In this document: positions 21,860 through 35,200 of the stretch, one piece after another
Layout: every line of letters starts with the position of its first letter
Position numbering within the stretch: position 1 is the stretch's first letter
DNA from: Pelargonium nanum
Lineage: Eukaryota; Streptophyta; Magnoliopsida; Geraniales; Geraniaceae
DNA length: 54,791 bases
Assembly: GCA_036897485.1 (NCBI GenBank)
Contig: JAYMTF010000094.1
Span: forward strand, 1 to 54,791
Reading direction: 5' to 3'
Notes under the pieces: generated by a model
What the model was told of the DNA's origin: nothing
Seen by the model: the letters and a program-made list of their open reading frames with translations, nothing else
Database searches by the model: none
Translations under genes and position numbers: made by a program

Positions 21860-24800
21860 GAGATGTATTTGACAGGAACGCGATAAGTGGATGTACTAGT
21901 CCTTGATAAACTATATGCTCCCATAGTGATGGATCAATCAATTTGACAGGTATTTTTTGGGTTTCCATTCAATTGGGTCCATGATCAAAGTGAATTTCAT
22001 TTCAAAGACCTAAACAACGATAAAATAAGTTGAATACAATCTAACTCATTTAAGAAGCTTTTAGAATCGATTCTCTGCACGGTACTAATATCCACATATG
22101 AAAGTAGATCATTTGATTCAAAAGCAGTTTAGTACAGGACACCAGAATGAAGTACCCTTGGCAGCAACCAATTAAGATGTTGTGTAGGTCAATTAATGCA
22201 ATACAATGCAATGAAAGAATACGTAAAGAAACAGCGTAAGAAAAAGGAGGAGTGAGATCTACCCTTGATTTTCCAGTATACTTGTCTTTTAGTATCCGAA
22301 CATCACCAACTCCACCAACATCTTTGAAAAAATCACGCAGGTCTTCATTTTTTGCCTGCAGAGTCATTGCCATTTAAAGATCAAGTTTGTCAACCTGTCC
22401 AAGATGAAAACAAAGTTTCAAAAGAAAGAAAAAAGAGTGGCTTAGCCATTGTCTACTTGCCTTAAGACTAAGATTTGACACAAATACAGTGCATTGATCT
22501 GTATATACTTTGGCTTTCTCAGGAGTAACGTCTTTCATCTGTTCATTTGCACGATCTGTTTTTTCTGCTTTTGAATCTTGAGCTTCAATAGGAACTTGGG
22601 CTTTATTCTCCTTATGCACTTGCTTTGGTTTTTTAGCAGCATCTTTCTGCCGCTTTGCTGGAGGCTGTTCATCAGCTACATTTGAACCTATCTTTCTTTT
22701 TTCCCGAGAATTTTTCTGTACAGTATTGTCTCCCTGATCCATTAATTTGGATTCCTGCTGTAGCCTATATGATTGCAGCTCCTCTAGACGAGGTGTTACC
22801 TGAAAAACAGGATAAAATCAAGCACAAGTAACCCGTTAACAAGTACAGTTCACACCTTGGAAACCATAAGGATTAAGAAACTAACATAATAAGTGTTTTA
22901 ATCGGTGATATTTTTTACAGGTAAACTAAAGTTAACCAATTTCATTCAAGCAAACGAAATAAGTCAAGAAATTTACTATAGGGAGCAACATAATAAGGTG
23001 ATGTATGTATTCCAGATTGCTAAAAAAGGTTAATGTTTACTCATTTGTTTCTTGATTAGAAGTCCAACAGGTCTTAAAGAGTCCATATTTGTTTGACTAA
23101 TTATTCTCAATTATATAGTTCAAATCCTCAAGCAACCCATTTGAAATTTAAATTGATCAAGAATGTTTAAAAACTAGGACTATAGAGTTGTATTGCCGAT
23201 AATAATAACAATCGCATTATACCTCAAAACACAAAAAATAGGTGCATATCTAAATCTCCAATAGCATTGTAATGCATAACATTCACAAAGACAGATACTT
23301 TTAGGAAAAATGCAGTATAATGTTCCAAACTTTTATAGATAGTGATAATGAAACTGTAGATGAAAGATAGTACCTTCTGTATAGCATGATCAAAATCTTC
23401 CAGTGTACCGAATTCCCTCTCAAAGCGCAACCAAGACTGGCATATGTCCTGAACGATTCTGTTTGTTTAGGAAGGGACGGTATCATCTAATCCACAATGT
23501 ATTACATAGAAATTGAACTAGGACAACATAACCAAAATAACCAGATAATATTATTCCAGAACAATGCTTCAAAGTAGAATTCTAGATATTATAGCTGGTA
23601 AATAAGTATATCTAAATGGGACAATATAGCTGGGTTTTTTTCTATCTTTCAGGACGGGGGCATCATATAATCCACAATGTTTTACATGAGAATTGAACTA
23701 GGCCAACACAACCCAAATAAGTGAAATAACTAGATAATATTATTCCACATCAATGCTTCAAAGTGTTATAGTAGATACTATAGCTGGTAAACAAATATAC
23801 TAATACAATAAAGCAAATTACAAGTGGCAAAAGAAGGAAAGAAATCAAGTAAACCGACAACTAATCACATCACAGAATCAGCCATACTTGTGTTATCATG
23901 AGCATGCCACACTAAAACAGATTCCGCTTACATTTTGTAGAAATTCTTTTGATGTTATGTTGTCAACAAATATGCTTTCTTTTCAATTATGTTTATATAT
24001 TTTATATTTTACGGGCACAAGAATTCAGAAAATTAATACTGCTTGTTACTCACAAATAGAACTGGGAAACAGTATAAATTTAGTTATATGGAGTAAACTC
24101 CATGAATCTAAAATTGATCTGAAGAAATGAACCCATAATTATGCCATGATTTCAAAAACAATAGTCAACTTCGTGTTCCATTTATTTCAATTTAAAGATG
24201 AATTTCTATAAAAAAAAAAAGTAAAACAGATTCGAGTAGCCTTTGTATCAACTTCATGAACTCAAACAAATTTGTATAACTTAAATAAGTGTATTATAGT
24301 TATCCCTAGTTTTCAACATATAACTTTACACACTCTATGTCCCAAAACAATTGTCCACTTTCTTTTTTAGGAGTTAGTTATGCATATATTACCAACAATA
24401 TCCCTTAAATAAGTTAGTTAGAATCCCTTGAGTTTGTTACAGCAATGGTACAATGGGAAATAAGGGGGGAAAATTAAACATAACTTACTAATCCTTAACC
24501 TCTACAAAAATGGGAAAGTAGACAATTATTTTGAGACGGAGGGACTAATAGTTTAACATGAAATGTACACGAAGGAACAAAAGAATCTAAAATGGTATAA
24601 ATTGTCTTCATATCAATCTACCGATGACGGAGTTTCATGTATTAAAAATTGTCATAATGGATACTAACTGATACATACCTATATATTATATGTACTCAAC
24701 AGGTTTAGTTTAAGAAAAGGGAAACAGAAATATACCTCAGATCCTGTCTCAGGAAACCTTTTGCTGTAGCAGCGTTTATAGATTGACCTAGCTTCGTTTA

Positions 24801-27800
24801 TGTGACCCAGTTCAATCTCCATTCCTATATAACCTTGCCAGGCTTCCAACATGGAACCGCTGCTTATACAAAAAATAAAATTAAAAAAAATCTTAACCAA
24901 CAAACAATAAATTCTAAGAAACAATGCTATGCTTCACAAATAATAGAAACAAGTTATCGAACCAGATCTTAAGCAAACTCTCCCAAACTCTACGAGCAGC
25001 AGCTAAATCCTTCCCAAGATTTAGCTCTAAACGAGCCCAGTACGCATGCAAACGCGGCAAATCCTGTGTGTTCTTCAAATGCGGGGACAAGTAATCTGAT
25101 GCATGCTGGAAGGAGAGCATTGCAAAATTAATGATTCATGCCTTAATGGCCCAAACTATACACATACGAAAATTATAACTTGATTGCCCCAAATTGCACA
25201 GCATATAGATCTTAATTCAACTATAGTTAGTAGGTATATTACTTCCTATACAAACATTCTATATTGGTAGCATTAGAAATGCATCACTGACTTTAAACTG
25301 TAAACAGACACTGCATAGCCAAACACTTCTCCAAACATATTGAAAAAAAATAAAAATAAAACTAAGAATAAACTAACCTGAAAGGTTTCTCTTATCAATG
25401 AAAAATCCAAACCATCCTCTACTTCACCAGCAAGCGAAATTCTTCGCCTTAAGCCATCTACTCGAGTGAGGAATAAGTTCATGTACTAAAGCAAAATGCA
25501 AATATTGTCTAATTAGCACATATTTATTACATAAAAGAACACAAAGAGCTGCAGCAAACATTGAAAACAGCAGAGTGAATGGAAAAATGTGTACCTCTTC
25601 AAAAGATGAAAATGTGCATTGCAGGGACTTCTCAAAGACCTAAAGTAATGAGAAAAATCATTTAGAAAAACAACAAAATAACAAGGGTCTATAAATATAG
25701 AAGCAAAGTAGAATGGTATACTATAAACCCCAGATTTTATTGTGTTATTCAGTTCATCGAAGTTGTGAGAGGATCTATTCGTTAAAAAGAATTTAAAAAG
25801 TCCTGCATTTTACTAAATCAGTTATATTCAGCCATACACAGGCCAGGTAGACAACATACAGAGAGAAAAAGAGTAAGCGAGAATTAATGGCTGCAATTAG
25901 CTGAAGACCTCATCGACTCTTATTTTCTATTACTGGATCCTATAAATCAATTAAACCAACCGGCAAGAGCACGGCAAATGGTAAATCTTTTGAGGGGATG
26001 GGGATGATCTACAATGTTTGCACGGCAGTAGGTGGCACTATCAATTCCATTATTATCGAAATCAAATGCATTCATCAGCCGGACGAGAAAAAATAAAGAT
26101 GTAGAGATATAATGAACAGCTCTCCATCATTACTAACCAAATATACAACAGATACCATAGACCAAAGTGAATAATATTTCATCATGCAAATTTTTCGCCT
26201 TTTAGAGCTTTGTGGTCTAACATAGAATGATAGAAATCATTTAAAATCTGAGTTCCTTGAAACTAAGCAAGATTATGTAGACTCCAATGTTAAGAATGTC
26301 TCACAAAATCTGCTCTATTCACATTTTGTTTGCTCACAGGATGTTATTTACACAAAATTAGTTCATCCTGTGAACTTTAATGCTTAATCAGTGATGTAAT
26401 GCAGGCAAGACATTCATTGCTTTATTAACTACAAAGCAGCTACACTACACTAATCAAAGTGTGCCTAGAAGATTATATTCAGAATACCATGGATTTTTAA
26501 GTTATTAACCAAAGATTGCCAACAAAGTCAATCACTCTTTGAACTTCAGAGAAGCCAAAAATCATATGGGAAGAAAATGAAAAAAAAAGGGAGCCCCAAG
26601 CAAGAGTAGGGTAAAAGATAAAACATACAGCAGATATCTCTTTCTCAGAGGCACGACCACGTTCTAGAGAAAGCAGATATCGAACCCACAGTTCACCAAC
26701 CCAGGGACAATTCTTTGTGGCTCTTGAATAAACCTCCTTTACAACATTGGAAACAACCTGCAGAAAAGGCAAGAATTTAAAAGCATTACTTGGAATTGGA
26801 TAAAATTTGCAAGTGAACAAACTTGAAATTAAGAAAGAAGAAAGAAAACCTTCAAGGTTTTGTCCAAATAGCCAGTATATTCAAGCCAAAGATCATTGGA
26901 TATAGGGAAGTCAGTGATGGCACGTTCATAAAGAACTTGAACTCGGCCTGGATCTCCAGAAGATTTCTCAAATTTCAGGTACAGCTTCAACAACAATAAC
27001 AAAAGAAAAAAAATAAATCAGCAAATTATTATTATTTAGGCAAAGACTAAACAACTATGACAGAATTTCGAAATAAAATTGCTGGTTACAAATTCCATGA
27101 TGTTTCAGGATGAACAACTTTAAGAAAGATGCATTCAGGATACTTTAAATAAAGAAAAGGCCTATTAGCCCATCAAAGAGTAAACAAATATGAGAAACTT
27201 GTAATGTGAAGCTGATTATTACAAATTCTAGTACATCATAATTTAAATGCTACAAACCATGAACTGTTGGAGCCTTTCTGAGTCTGATATATCATGCTTA
27301 GAAATCTGTTCCTCAAGATGAACACGGGCATTATACATCTCTAAGGCCTTCTTGTATGCTGAGGCAACGTTAGGAGAAATTCCATCCAAGCCACTTGACT
27401 CAACATCAATGGTATTCCCTTGTCCAGCCTCCCACACCTTGTACTCGCTAAGTGTTGAACTCATGTTAACGAGGGGAATAGACAACTGACGATGGAATAT
27501 ACTTCGGACGCACTTGGCCTGCTTTTCTTTTGCCTACAAGATTAGGTACCCATAATTTTAATACAAAGACAGCCTCCCTCATGGCATTGCTTTTGTGCCA
27601 ATACGACAATTTTTACTTAGGAAATGATAAGTGAAACAGAACAAAACAGTCAGTAACAGTAAGTTCTCACCTCACTGTCAGATTTGTCAATTGCATCAAG
27701 TATAGCTTGCTCAAATTCCCTATATGTTTCCCATATTTTATTGCCTTCAACAACATGCAAACCAGCTGCAGTAAGAGCACGTTCAAATAACTTTCTTGCT

Positions 27801-29872
27801 TTTGAAATGCCAGCAGGTGAAGATTCGCATACTGATGGATCATGTTCTCGAACAAAATTTATGTAGTCACACCACAGAGAAACAGACTGCACAAAATTTT
27901 AGCATTGTCAATTCTCAAAGGAATACTTTCATCATGCAGTTTAGCAACTATCAATTTTCTTTGGAAAAGTGTGACGGATTACACTTCATCTCATGAGTTT
28001 CTTGTCAACTTAGCCATAAGTGTGAGAGAGCTATCATAATATATGTTTTATAAACTGATGTCACTAAAGTGTGAAAAGGTTATCAGAAAATACATTGTAG
28101 AACTGAATGTCTAGTGAAGGTTTCATATATGACTGTCACCTTTGAGTGCACCACCAATGGCATGTAATTGCAGCAAATAACAAATGAGCTACAGCTACAT
28201 GTCCTTCTATAATGCCTAATGACAAATATAAATGAAAAACATTAAGGTAGCATATTAAAAAAGAAGAAGAATGGGAATGGCAATCAAGAATGAGAATTGG
28301 ATTCCCATTCCAAAGCCATTTTCGTGACAAAAAAGTCTTATCCAAACCTGAACAATGCAAACATCATTTCCATGTTCTTCATCCCCATTCATAAACAAAC
28401 AAAAAATTATCCAAAGGCTAACTAAATGCTACTCTCTCCTTCCCAAAATTACTATTATATTTGACATTTTGCAGATATGGATGAATTTATCAGTGCTTGA
28501 CTTTCCAACATGTGTTTTCATTTTAAGAATCTCAGGCGGTGCCGGTAATAACTAACTCTTTCACAGGTACTATTAGTAATCCAAAAGGGAAAGGGGACAC
28601 TTAATTAGAAAGTCCGTTTTATTATTTGACTGTTAAAGTAGAACGGGGGAGTATATTGAAACCAAAAGCTTCTTTCTTCTCCTTATAAACCCATCGCTAT
28701 GTTTTGACACATGATGTCCTGATCTAAATATTCTATTCCATGGACACAGTGGTTTCGTCTATAAAAGAACTGGTCCGTCATATTTATATGAAGTAGGATT
28801 GAATTATCCTATGAAGAAGATGGAAAACCAACCAGATAATCAGACACGCCTCTTTCGTAAAGCTTCTCAATCTCTTGAAAAGCCTCAGGTCTGCAAAATT
28901 AAGATTAGAAAAAAAGTAAGAAATTACCATAAGCAGTGCACGAAAAAAAAAGATTAAACAACCTGTTAACAGACTCACAAACAGAACTTCAACTGTGATT
29001 TTGCTTGCTTTGGCTGAACTCATTTAATACAGCGACCAAATATTTTATATTTCTATTTTCCTCCATTTTCTCAACAACCAAACGGTTGGACAGCAAGAAA
29101 TTGCCGTAAGCAGTACACAAAATAGGATTAGTCCACCTGTTAACAAACTCCCAAACACTATTAGAGCTATGATTTTGCTTTTTTGGCTCAGTTCATTTAC
29201 CACAACCAGAGACCAAATATTAGATATTTCTATTTTCCTCAGTTTTCTCAGCAACAAAACAGTGGGACAGCAAGATATTATCATACACAAAATAGGATTA
29301 GTCACACTATTTGAGCTATGGTTTTGCTTTTTTAGCTGAGTTCATACAACACATACAGAGACCAAATATTAGATGTTTCTATTTTCCTCATTTTTCTCAG
29401 TAACCAAACAGAGGCTAAGAGAAGTAAATGGAGTTACCGAGTGATAAGCGAAGCTTCGTCTTTAGCCCATTCCTGCCACATGGAAGGGGTTAACGGAAAG
29501 ACAGCGCTCATAGCTTCCCTAGCTTGCCTGAGCTTCTCGATATCCCCCATTTTGCGGAGAATCTTAATGTACTGAGAACAACAAACAGTACGATTCAGCA
29601 AGAGAATGAGAAAATCAACAACTAACAACATGCAAATGAGCAATTACCTGAACGTGAGCATCGTAGTTTGAAGGATTGGAGCTGAGGTCGGACTCTAGGG
29701 TTTGGAGCTGGAGGTTTTGTTGAGCTTCATCGTCTGAATCAGAATCGGAGTCGGAGTCGGAGTCGGCAGAAGAGGCCTTGGGATTTTGAATGCTATCGGT
29801 CATGTCTTCGTCTTCGTCTTCGGGAAGAGGAACAAGCGTCTCTGGTTTCGAATCCTCTATTGTTTCCTCCAT
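20196..29872 (-). CDS. SART3: SART3/PRP24-like U4/U6 snRNP recycling factor (HAT repeats + RRM)
   Basis: Sixteen exons, high to low: 29872-29648, 29571-29438, 28890-28833, 27886-27671, 27533-27258, 26984-26850, 26757-26629, 25639-25595, 25485-25378, 25105-24963, 24859-24736, 23448-23374, 22799-22461, 22355-22263, 21510-21354, 20467-20196; phases all fit, 842 residues. An acidic, Asp/Ser-rich head leads into HAT repeats over about residues 65-560 (KILRKMGDIEKLRQAREAMS, SVSLWCDYINFVREHDPSV, AYWARLELNLGKDLAAARRV, GSMLEAWQGYIGMEIELGHI). Next is a basic, NLS-like linker (PPAKRQKDAAKKPK) and one RRM with RNP2 VFVSNL (661-666) and RNP1 RGLAYVDF (700-707). The tail ENEFRKMFL-like NNEFRKMFLKD resembles the Lsm-binding end of SART3. 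Human SART3 reanneals U4 and U6; Arabidopsis EMB140 is, as I recall, the homologue. The start ATG at 29872 is chosen on context; the frame stays open to 30136. One GC-AG intron (22356-22460). Confidence 0.92.
20868..20990 (-). repeat. Repeat related to 13160-13600, without the LINE (empty site)
   Basis: In the last SART3 intron. On the minus strand it reads ATTGGCTAAGTCTCAGCC, then AAATTGGATCCGGGCAGG, then CACGGGTATGAGTGTTAATT and TGACGTGTCAAACTCTC. The GGATCCGG core lines up with the LINE target at 13207-13220, uninterrupted here. Confidence 0.55.
23475..23800. repeat. Tandem duplication, ~180 bp, in SART3 intron
   Basis: Two copies about 180 bp apart share AATCCACAATGT, GAATTGAACTAGG, AGATAATATTATTCCA, CAATGCTTCAAAGT and ATAGCTGGTAAA. 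They lie between the exons at 23448 and 24736. Confidence 0.75.
24327..24547. mobile_element. Stowaway-like MITE in SART3 intron
   Basis: Left end TACACACTCTATGTCCCAAA with TTGTCCACTTTC; right end GAAAGTAGACAATTATTTTG followed by AGACGGAGGGACTA: the Stowaway signature with TA at both ends. The interior (GAGTTAGTTATGCATA, TTACCAACAATAT, GAGTTTGTTACA) is close to the copy at 5808-6023. Confidence 0.75.
28235..28655. repeat. Two MITE remnants side by side in SART3 intron 3
   Basis: 28235-28430 carries GGTAGCAT..., GAATGGGAATGGCAATCAAG, TTCGTGACAAAAAAGTCTTA and ATCCAAAGGCTAACTAAATG, a diverged copy of the 2037-2176 family. 28430-28655 has CTACTCTCTCCTTCCCAAAA at the left and TAGAACGGGGGAGTATATTG at the right, Stowaway-type ends. 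Confidence 0.6.
28905..29400. repeat. Tandem repeat in SART3 intron 2, three units of ~150-177 bp
   Basis: Anchors GACCAAATATT at 29034, 29211 and 29360, each followed by TTTCTATTTTCCTC and TTTTCTCA and preceded by TTTTGCTT...GGCT..GTTCAT. The array fills nearly all of the 547-bp intron. Confidence 0.8.
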
Positions 29873-32230
29873 TGATGGTTCTGGTTTTGAAGCTTCTTCT
29901 TCACCTGTGATAGCGAGTCTGCGAAACCTTTCTCTTCTAGTCCTAGTAACAGTGCTGTGCTCAAGTATTTTCACGGATCTGGCTTTCGGGTTTGGGTTTT
30001 TGGATATGGGTGTTATTATTGGCATTTCGGGTTTTGAATCGGGTTTTCTTTGGGTTTTGAAGGTAAAATGTTTGGATTTGCCCGGCCCGAACCAACAAAT
30101 TTTAGGATTGGGTTTTCGGGTGCCCACGTGTTCCACTTCAAATTGTTAGCTATAGTATGATTCGGCACAGAATGACACGAATTTTAACAAATTTGAGTTC
30201 AACTTAATCGTGTTTGTGGTGACTATCTCAAATTATTTACCTAAGGGCATCGCGTTTGTGGCAAGCTTGCTTGATTGCTCAACTTATTTAGTGAATTGGG
30301 TTATAAACAGGTACGCGACTGATTAATATCCTACTCATTTACGTGTAAAATTGTGGTTTTTATAGCATATCACATAAAAATTGGCCCATCGTGCTGTGTA
30401 AATAATTGAACATTTTTATTGTCTTGTATCATGTTATAAATAGGTAGTATTAGTGTTGTGCAAGTCTAGTTGTTTAATAATCGATCTTCATTGTTAAGAA
30501 AGTTATGTATGAAATATCAATAATATCTTAATAATAAATTATTTAATGTATTTTGTCAACCTCTAACTAGCAAGTATATAGTTAAATGAATTTAGTTTCT
30601 TGTCAAACGTGTTAATGCATATTAAGTCAATTCAATTCATCATATTCTTGAAAATAAAAAATAAATAAAAAAATCACTCACATAATTGTGCAATTCAAAT
30701 AAGCACTAACAATAGGTATAAAGAAAAAGCATAGGAAAGAGACTAGAGAAGAGCTCAACAATGACTAGAGCCGCCAATATGTCATAACACAGACACGTAT
30801 CACAGACACGACACAAAAGTATCGTATTTGAACTCAAATTTTGTAATCATATCGTGTTCGAAAACCATACACATCTAATACTCGTGTCGCGTTTATGTTG
30901 GGCCTCCAAAACACATGACATACCAAACACACAAGGGTTTAATTGTAAATCAATCATAATAATGTATCAAACGTGTTGGATCATGTCGTGCCTCAAACAT
31001 GTTGATTCTATCGTGCATTATGTGTTAGATTGTGTTCTTGTAAACACGACCCATTGAGTTATGCGTTTTATGTTTACAAATGTGCCGTAGTCGTGTTGGG
31101 TTGTGCATCACAACTACTAAACGGTTCGTGCTTGTGTTAGGCCGTGGAACATACAAACAACCTTCAACACGACAAGCACGAACGAACTGCCCACAGAGTA
31201 GGGGTGGTCTAAAAAGTGAAATGCCCAAAAGTGCTGAATCTGCAACAATGAAATATAAAGCTTATTTTAACAATTTCTAGTCTGCAAATGTTCTCACTAA
31301 CAGAATCATCATGGAGCTGCCATCTAGATGTGTGTATCAAGCACCACAAGCTTCCATGTTCCTATAGTTAAATTAAACAAGGAAAGGTCTGTCATTATCA
31401 ATGCACAAACAAAAATAAAGAGCAAAGTGAACTACCAGAAATTAGGAGAGAGAGAGATGGGCAATATATATAAGGAAATGTTAGGATTAAATGTAATTAG
31501 AACGTTCGAGCCTCCCTTCAGAGCGTTGGTATCGCCGATAAAATGGAATTAGAACAGGAATAAAGTAACGTTTGGATTACAAATTTTGGAATGAGAATGA
31601 GAAACAGGAATTGGAAAGCGAGCGAGATTCCCATTCTAGAGTCAATCTCATGACCAAAACAATCTTAAATCCATACATGAACAACGAGAGTCTCATTTCC
31701 ATTTCGATTCTTGATTCTCATTCCTAAACAAATTTTATAATCCAAACCATGGATATTAGAATCTCCGATTTCCATTTGGAATCATTTCACCCCTTAAAGA
31801 TTCAAAATCAATACTGAATCTCTCTCACAGATTAGAATCGGGAGAGAATCGCTCGGTTTAGCCGACTTCTCCCGATTCTTGATTTCATTCTACTGATTCA
31901 CCCAATTCGCATATTCTGGGTTAGAAAGGCTGGCCATACCAAATCAGATCAAATATGTCTCGACCCGTATCGATTTGTACCCAAAAATATAGCTTCAACC
32001 CTCGTATACATTAAAAGAGAATAGTCTTTTCAACAAAAATTAACATTGTTACACAAAGTTTGGTGGATTAAAACATAAGGGTGGTTAGATGAAGGAAAAA
32101 TAGTTTAGGGGTCATGCGATTTTGGTGTTATGTGAAATCATCCTTCATAATAATATGAACATCAAAAAAGATAGAAACACACGAGGAAGATTATTCTCTT
32201 ATATTAGATGGCCCAGTTATAGAAGACTTA
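29873..32230. other. Spacer: SART3 upstream region and TSC10 3' flank
   Basis: Contains the SART3 promoter side (the GGGTTTTGG-rich part to about 30130), decayed blocks with CGTGTTGG/CACGAC wording at 30760-31200, and a MITE copy at 31566-31749 (TAACGTTTGGATTACAAATT at the left, ATAATCCAAACC at the right, with GGAATGAGAATGAGAA inside). The open frames at 30854-31552 are in this repeat DNA and look accidental. Confidence 0.5.
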
Positions 32231-35200
32231 CTATTTTTTTTGTGAATGCCACTTTTGTATGCTTCCATACCAATTCCATTGGAAGCATAAAGCTGCGACA
32301 CGTATTATGCCAATAGCAACCACCTCGATAAATGCCAGCAAGAATGATCTCTGAGGCGCTAAACCAGCAGTCGCTATGGACAGTAAAAATCCCTCAAAGT
32401 TACATGGAACTATGAAGCTGCCACATTTTATGCCATTTAGAGCTTTCTTTGCAACTTCATCAGCTTTCATTGCACCAGAAGAGGCTGCTATTATACTGGT
32501 GAGTTGGGGTTTTCTTTTGTTTTCTGTAAGAAGAGAGCAACAAAAACAGTTGAAATACATGTAATAAAAAATAAAAATTCCAGGAAAGCAGAAAGAAGCA
32601 GTTTCAACAAGCAATTCATAATACCAATCTTTTCTTTTGGGTTGCGTTTGGGAACTTTGATTTGATTTGAAATTCGTATTTCAAATACAAATATAATGTT
32701 ATGGAAATCATAGAATTTCAAATGACGACATAAAAGTTGTCATTTGAAATTTCATGTTGTAAGCATGTTTTCAATCCTATACAAATCCATATTCTTGGAG
32801 TATCGGAACATTGGATTTGGCTCAAATCCAGAATTTCAAATGAAATCCAAGAATCCAAACGGGGCATTAGGGAATTTAGAACATATGGTGTTGACATGAA
32901 AATCACATGTAGACTGAAAAGCTTATTCTGGCGATTTGAGCACCAAGAACAAGGAGCACAACCCGAACAAGCACTCCAGTTAAACTAGCTTGTCCGAGTT
33001 GATTGGCTGACAGCATCCTAGGTTTCAACAAGGTCTACAACAAATGATCTCTTACCTATGAAACTATGAAATACGAATAACTAAATTATGTTCAAGCAAT
33101 CCTCTCTTTTCATCTAAAATTAACCTTGAGTTATAGGTTTAGACATAAAGACTATTAAAGATTATTCTACTGAGATGCTTAAAATCTCAGCTCACCATGA
33201 GGCCGAACAACCATTACTATAACTGGAACTAGCAAAGTTACCGAGAAAGTTAAATAGAAATGAACTTCAAAAGCTCACAGATAGATTTCTCACCTTCTAC
33301 TAGACCGGGAGTTTCTGTGTCTGGAGGAAATATAAGAGAGACGTGGATGTTATCTTCAATAACCTCCTGTTGCAAAGCTTCTGCTAAACCCCTGAGACCA
33401 AACTTACTAGCTGAATATGCGGTGTAACCATATATACCCACCTAATCAGAAGCACGATTCAAAGTCAGCAACCAAAAATAAAACACATATAAGAGTTCCT
33501 TTCGTGGTCCAATAGCTATTTGCAGCTAAAAAAACATCCTTTCTTTTCAAACTTTTGAAATAGTGCTCAGAATGTAATATAGGATGTTTCCCACTAATAT
33601 TACTCTCAAAATGCAAAAGGTAGACTGAGTACTTGTCAAGACTATAACACAAGGAGAACCGAACAAATAGAATTTTAGTCTACTTTGGAAAAAGACATCC
33701 TAAAATTGAAGTACAAAAACTACTTCCCCTCATCTCGCCAGCTGCTAATCAAGCTCAGTAATAAGATGTTAGTATACACGCTCTGGCCCAATATAACTGT
33801 CATATTTCATTAATGTTTCTCTTTAACTGTCTCTACAATCTCAACCATGTATAGTTGGTTTCTCGATTACAAGAACAAGGACAAGCTTATAAACAGAGTG
33901 CTAACTCATGAACAACCAAACTAATAGAATGCTAACAACTACTAACATATTTTCAACTTCCTCTCGCGTGCTCTACACGGAACTTATTTACGTAACTCTC
34001 ACATGGGAGCTCACGTGACACATTCTGAGACCCAATTGCTGCACTTTACTAGTGTTTGAACTTCCGTCATGTGGCCGTGTTTTAGCAAACCCTAAGTAAT
34101 GATATAAGCATGCCATGATTTAATTTGGGGTAATTTTGGGATTGAATTTTTTTGTCTCAAAGTGCATCTTAGCATACTGTAGAACAAAACTAATGGATTA
34201 GAATAATAACCAAAAATTCATCAAATGATTTTTACTACTATTTGAATTTCCGTCATGTGGCCGTGTTTGATCAAACTCAAGTTGTAACTAAAATCCATAG
34301 GATATTTTTTATAATATCAGCATGCCATAATTTTGGGATTAGAATTTTAAGCCTCAAAGTGCACTATCTCAGTATACTGCAGAACAAAACTAATGCATTA
34401 GAATAGAAAACCATTCAAGAACCAAAAATTCATCAAATACATGCGTATACACGTTACAACCCAAAATAACTGTCTTATTTTACTTTTTGTAAGAAAAGTT
34501 TTTCTAGTGTTTGAATTTCCATCATGAGGCCGTACTCTAAGTCATTGTTGCTAACTCATCTTAATCATATAATTGATAAAACAAGCACGCCATAATTAAA
34601 ATTTCAGATTGAAAATTGATGTCTCAAAGTGCACTATCCTGGTACACTATAAAACAAAACTAATGCATTAGAATAGAAAACCATTCAAGAACCAACGATT
34701 CATCAAATACTTGATTATACACGCTTCTTCCCAAAATAACTCTCCCATTTCACTTTTTGTGAAGAAAACTTCACTAGTGTCTGAATTTCCATCATGAGGC
34801 CGTGTTTTAGCAAAGTCTAAGTCAGTGTAACTAACCCATCTAAATCATATTTTTGATAATATATGGATGACATAATTCAAATTGAGACTGAAATTGAAAT
34901 TTCAAGTTTCAGATTGCATTATTTCAGTATATACTATAGAACAAACCTAATGCATTAGAATAGAAAATCATTCAAGAACCAACAAATAATCAAATAATTG
35001 AGTATAAACGCTGCACCCCAAAATCACTGTCTTGTTTCACTTTTTGTAAGGAAAACTTTACTAGTGATCAAATTTCCATCATGAGGCCGTGTTTTAGCAA
35101 ACTCTAAGTCACTGTAACTAAGTCATCTAAATCACATTTTTGATAATACGAGGATTGAAATTTTAAAGTCTCAAAGTGCACTATAGAGCGAAACTAATGC

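Noticed and set aside
29873..30136. 88-residue N-terminal extension of SART3 (ATG at 30136 or 30025)
   Set aside because: The frame is open, but the product is Arg/Lys/Thr-rich leader-like sequence, partly from GGGTTTTGG-type DNA. The ATG at 29872 has better context (ATCAATGGAGG) and begins the acidic head. Not excluded without transcripts.
29790..30149. Ser/Gly-rich plus-strand frame at the SART3 start
   Set aside because: Antisense of the Asp/Ser-rich SART3 N-terminus.
30854..31552. Several 66-74-codon frames in the SART3-TSC10 spacer
   Set aside because: They lie in degenerate repeat DNA rich in CGTGTTGG/CACGAC and overlap each other on both strands.
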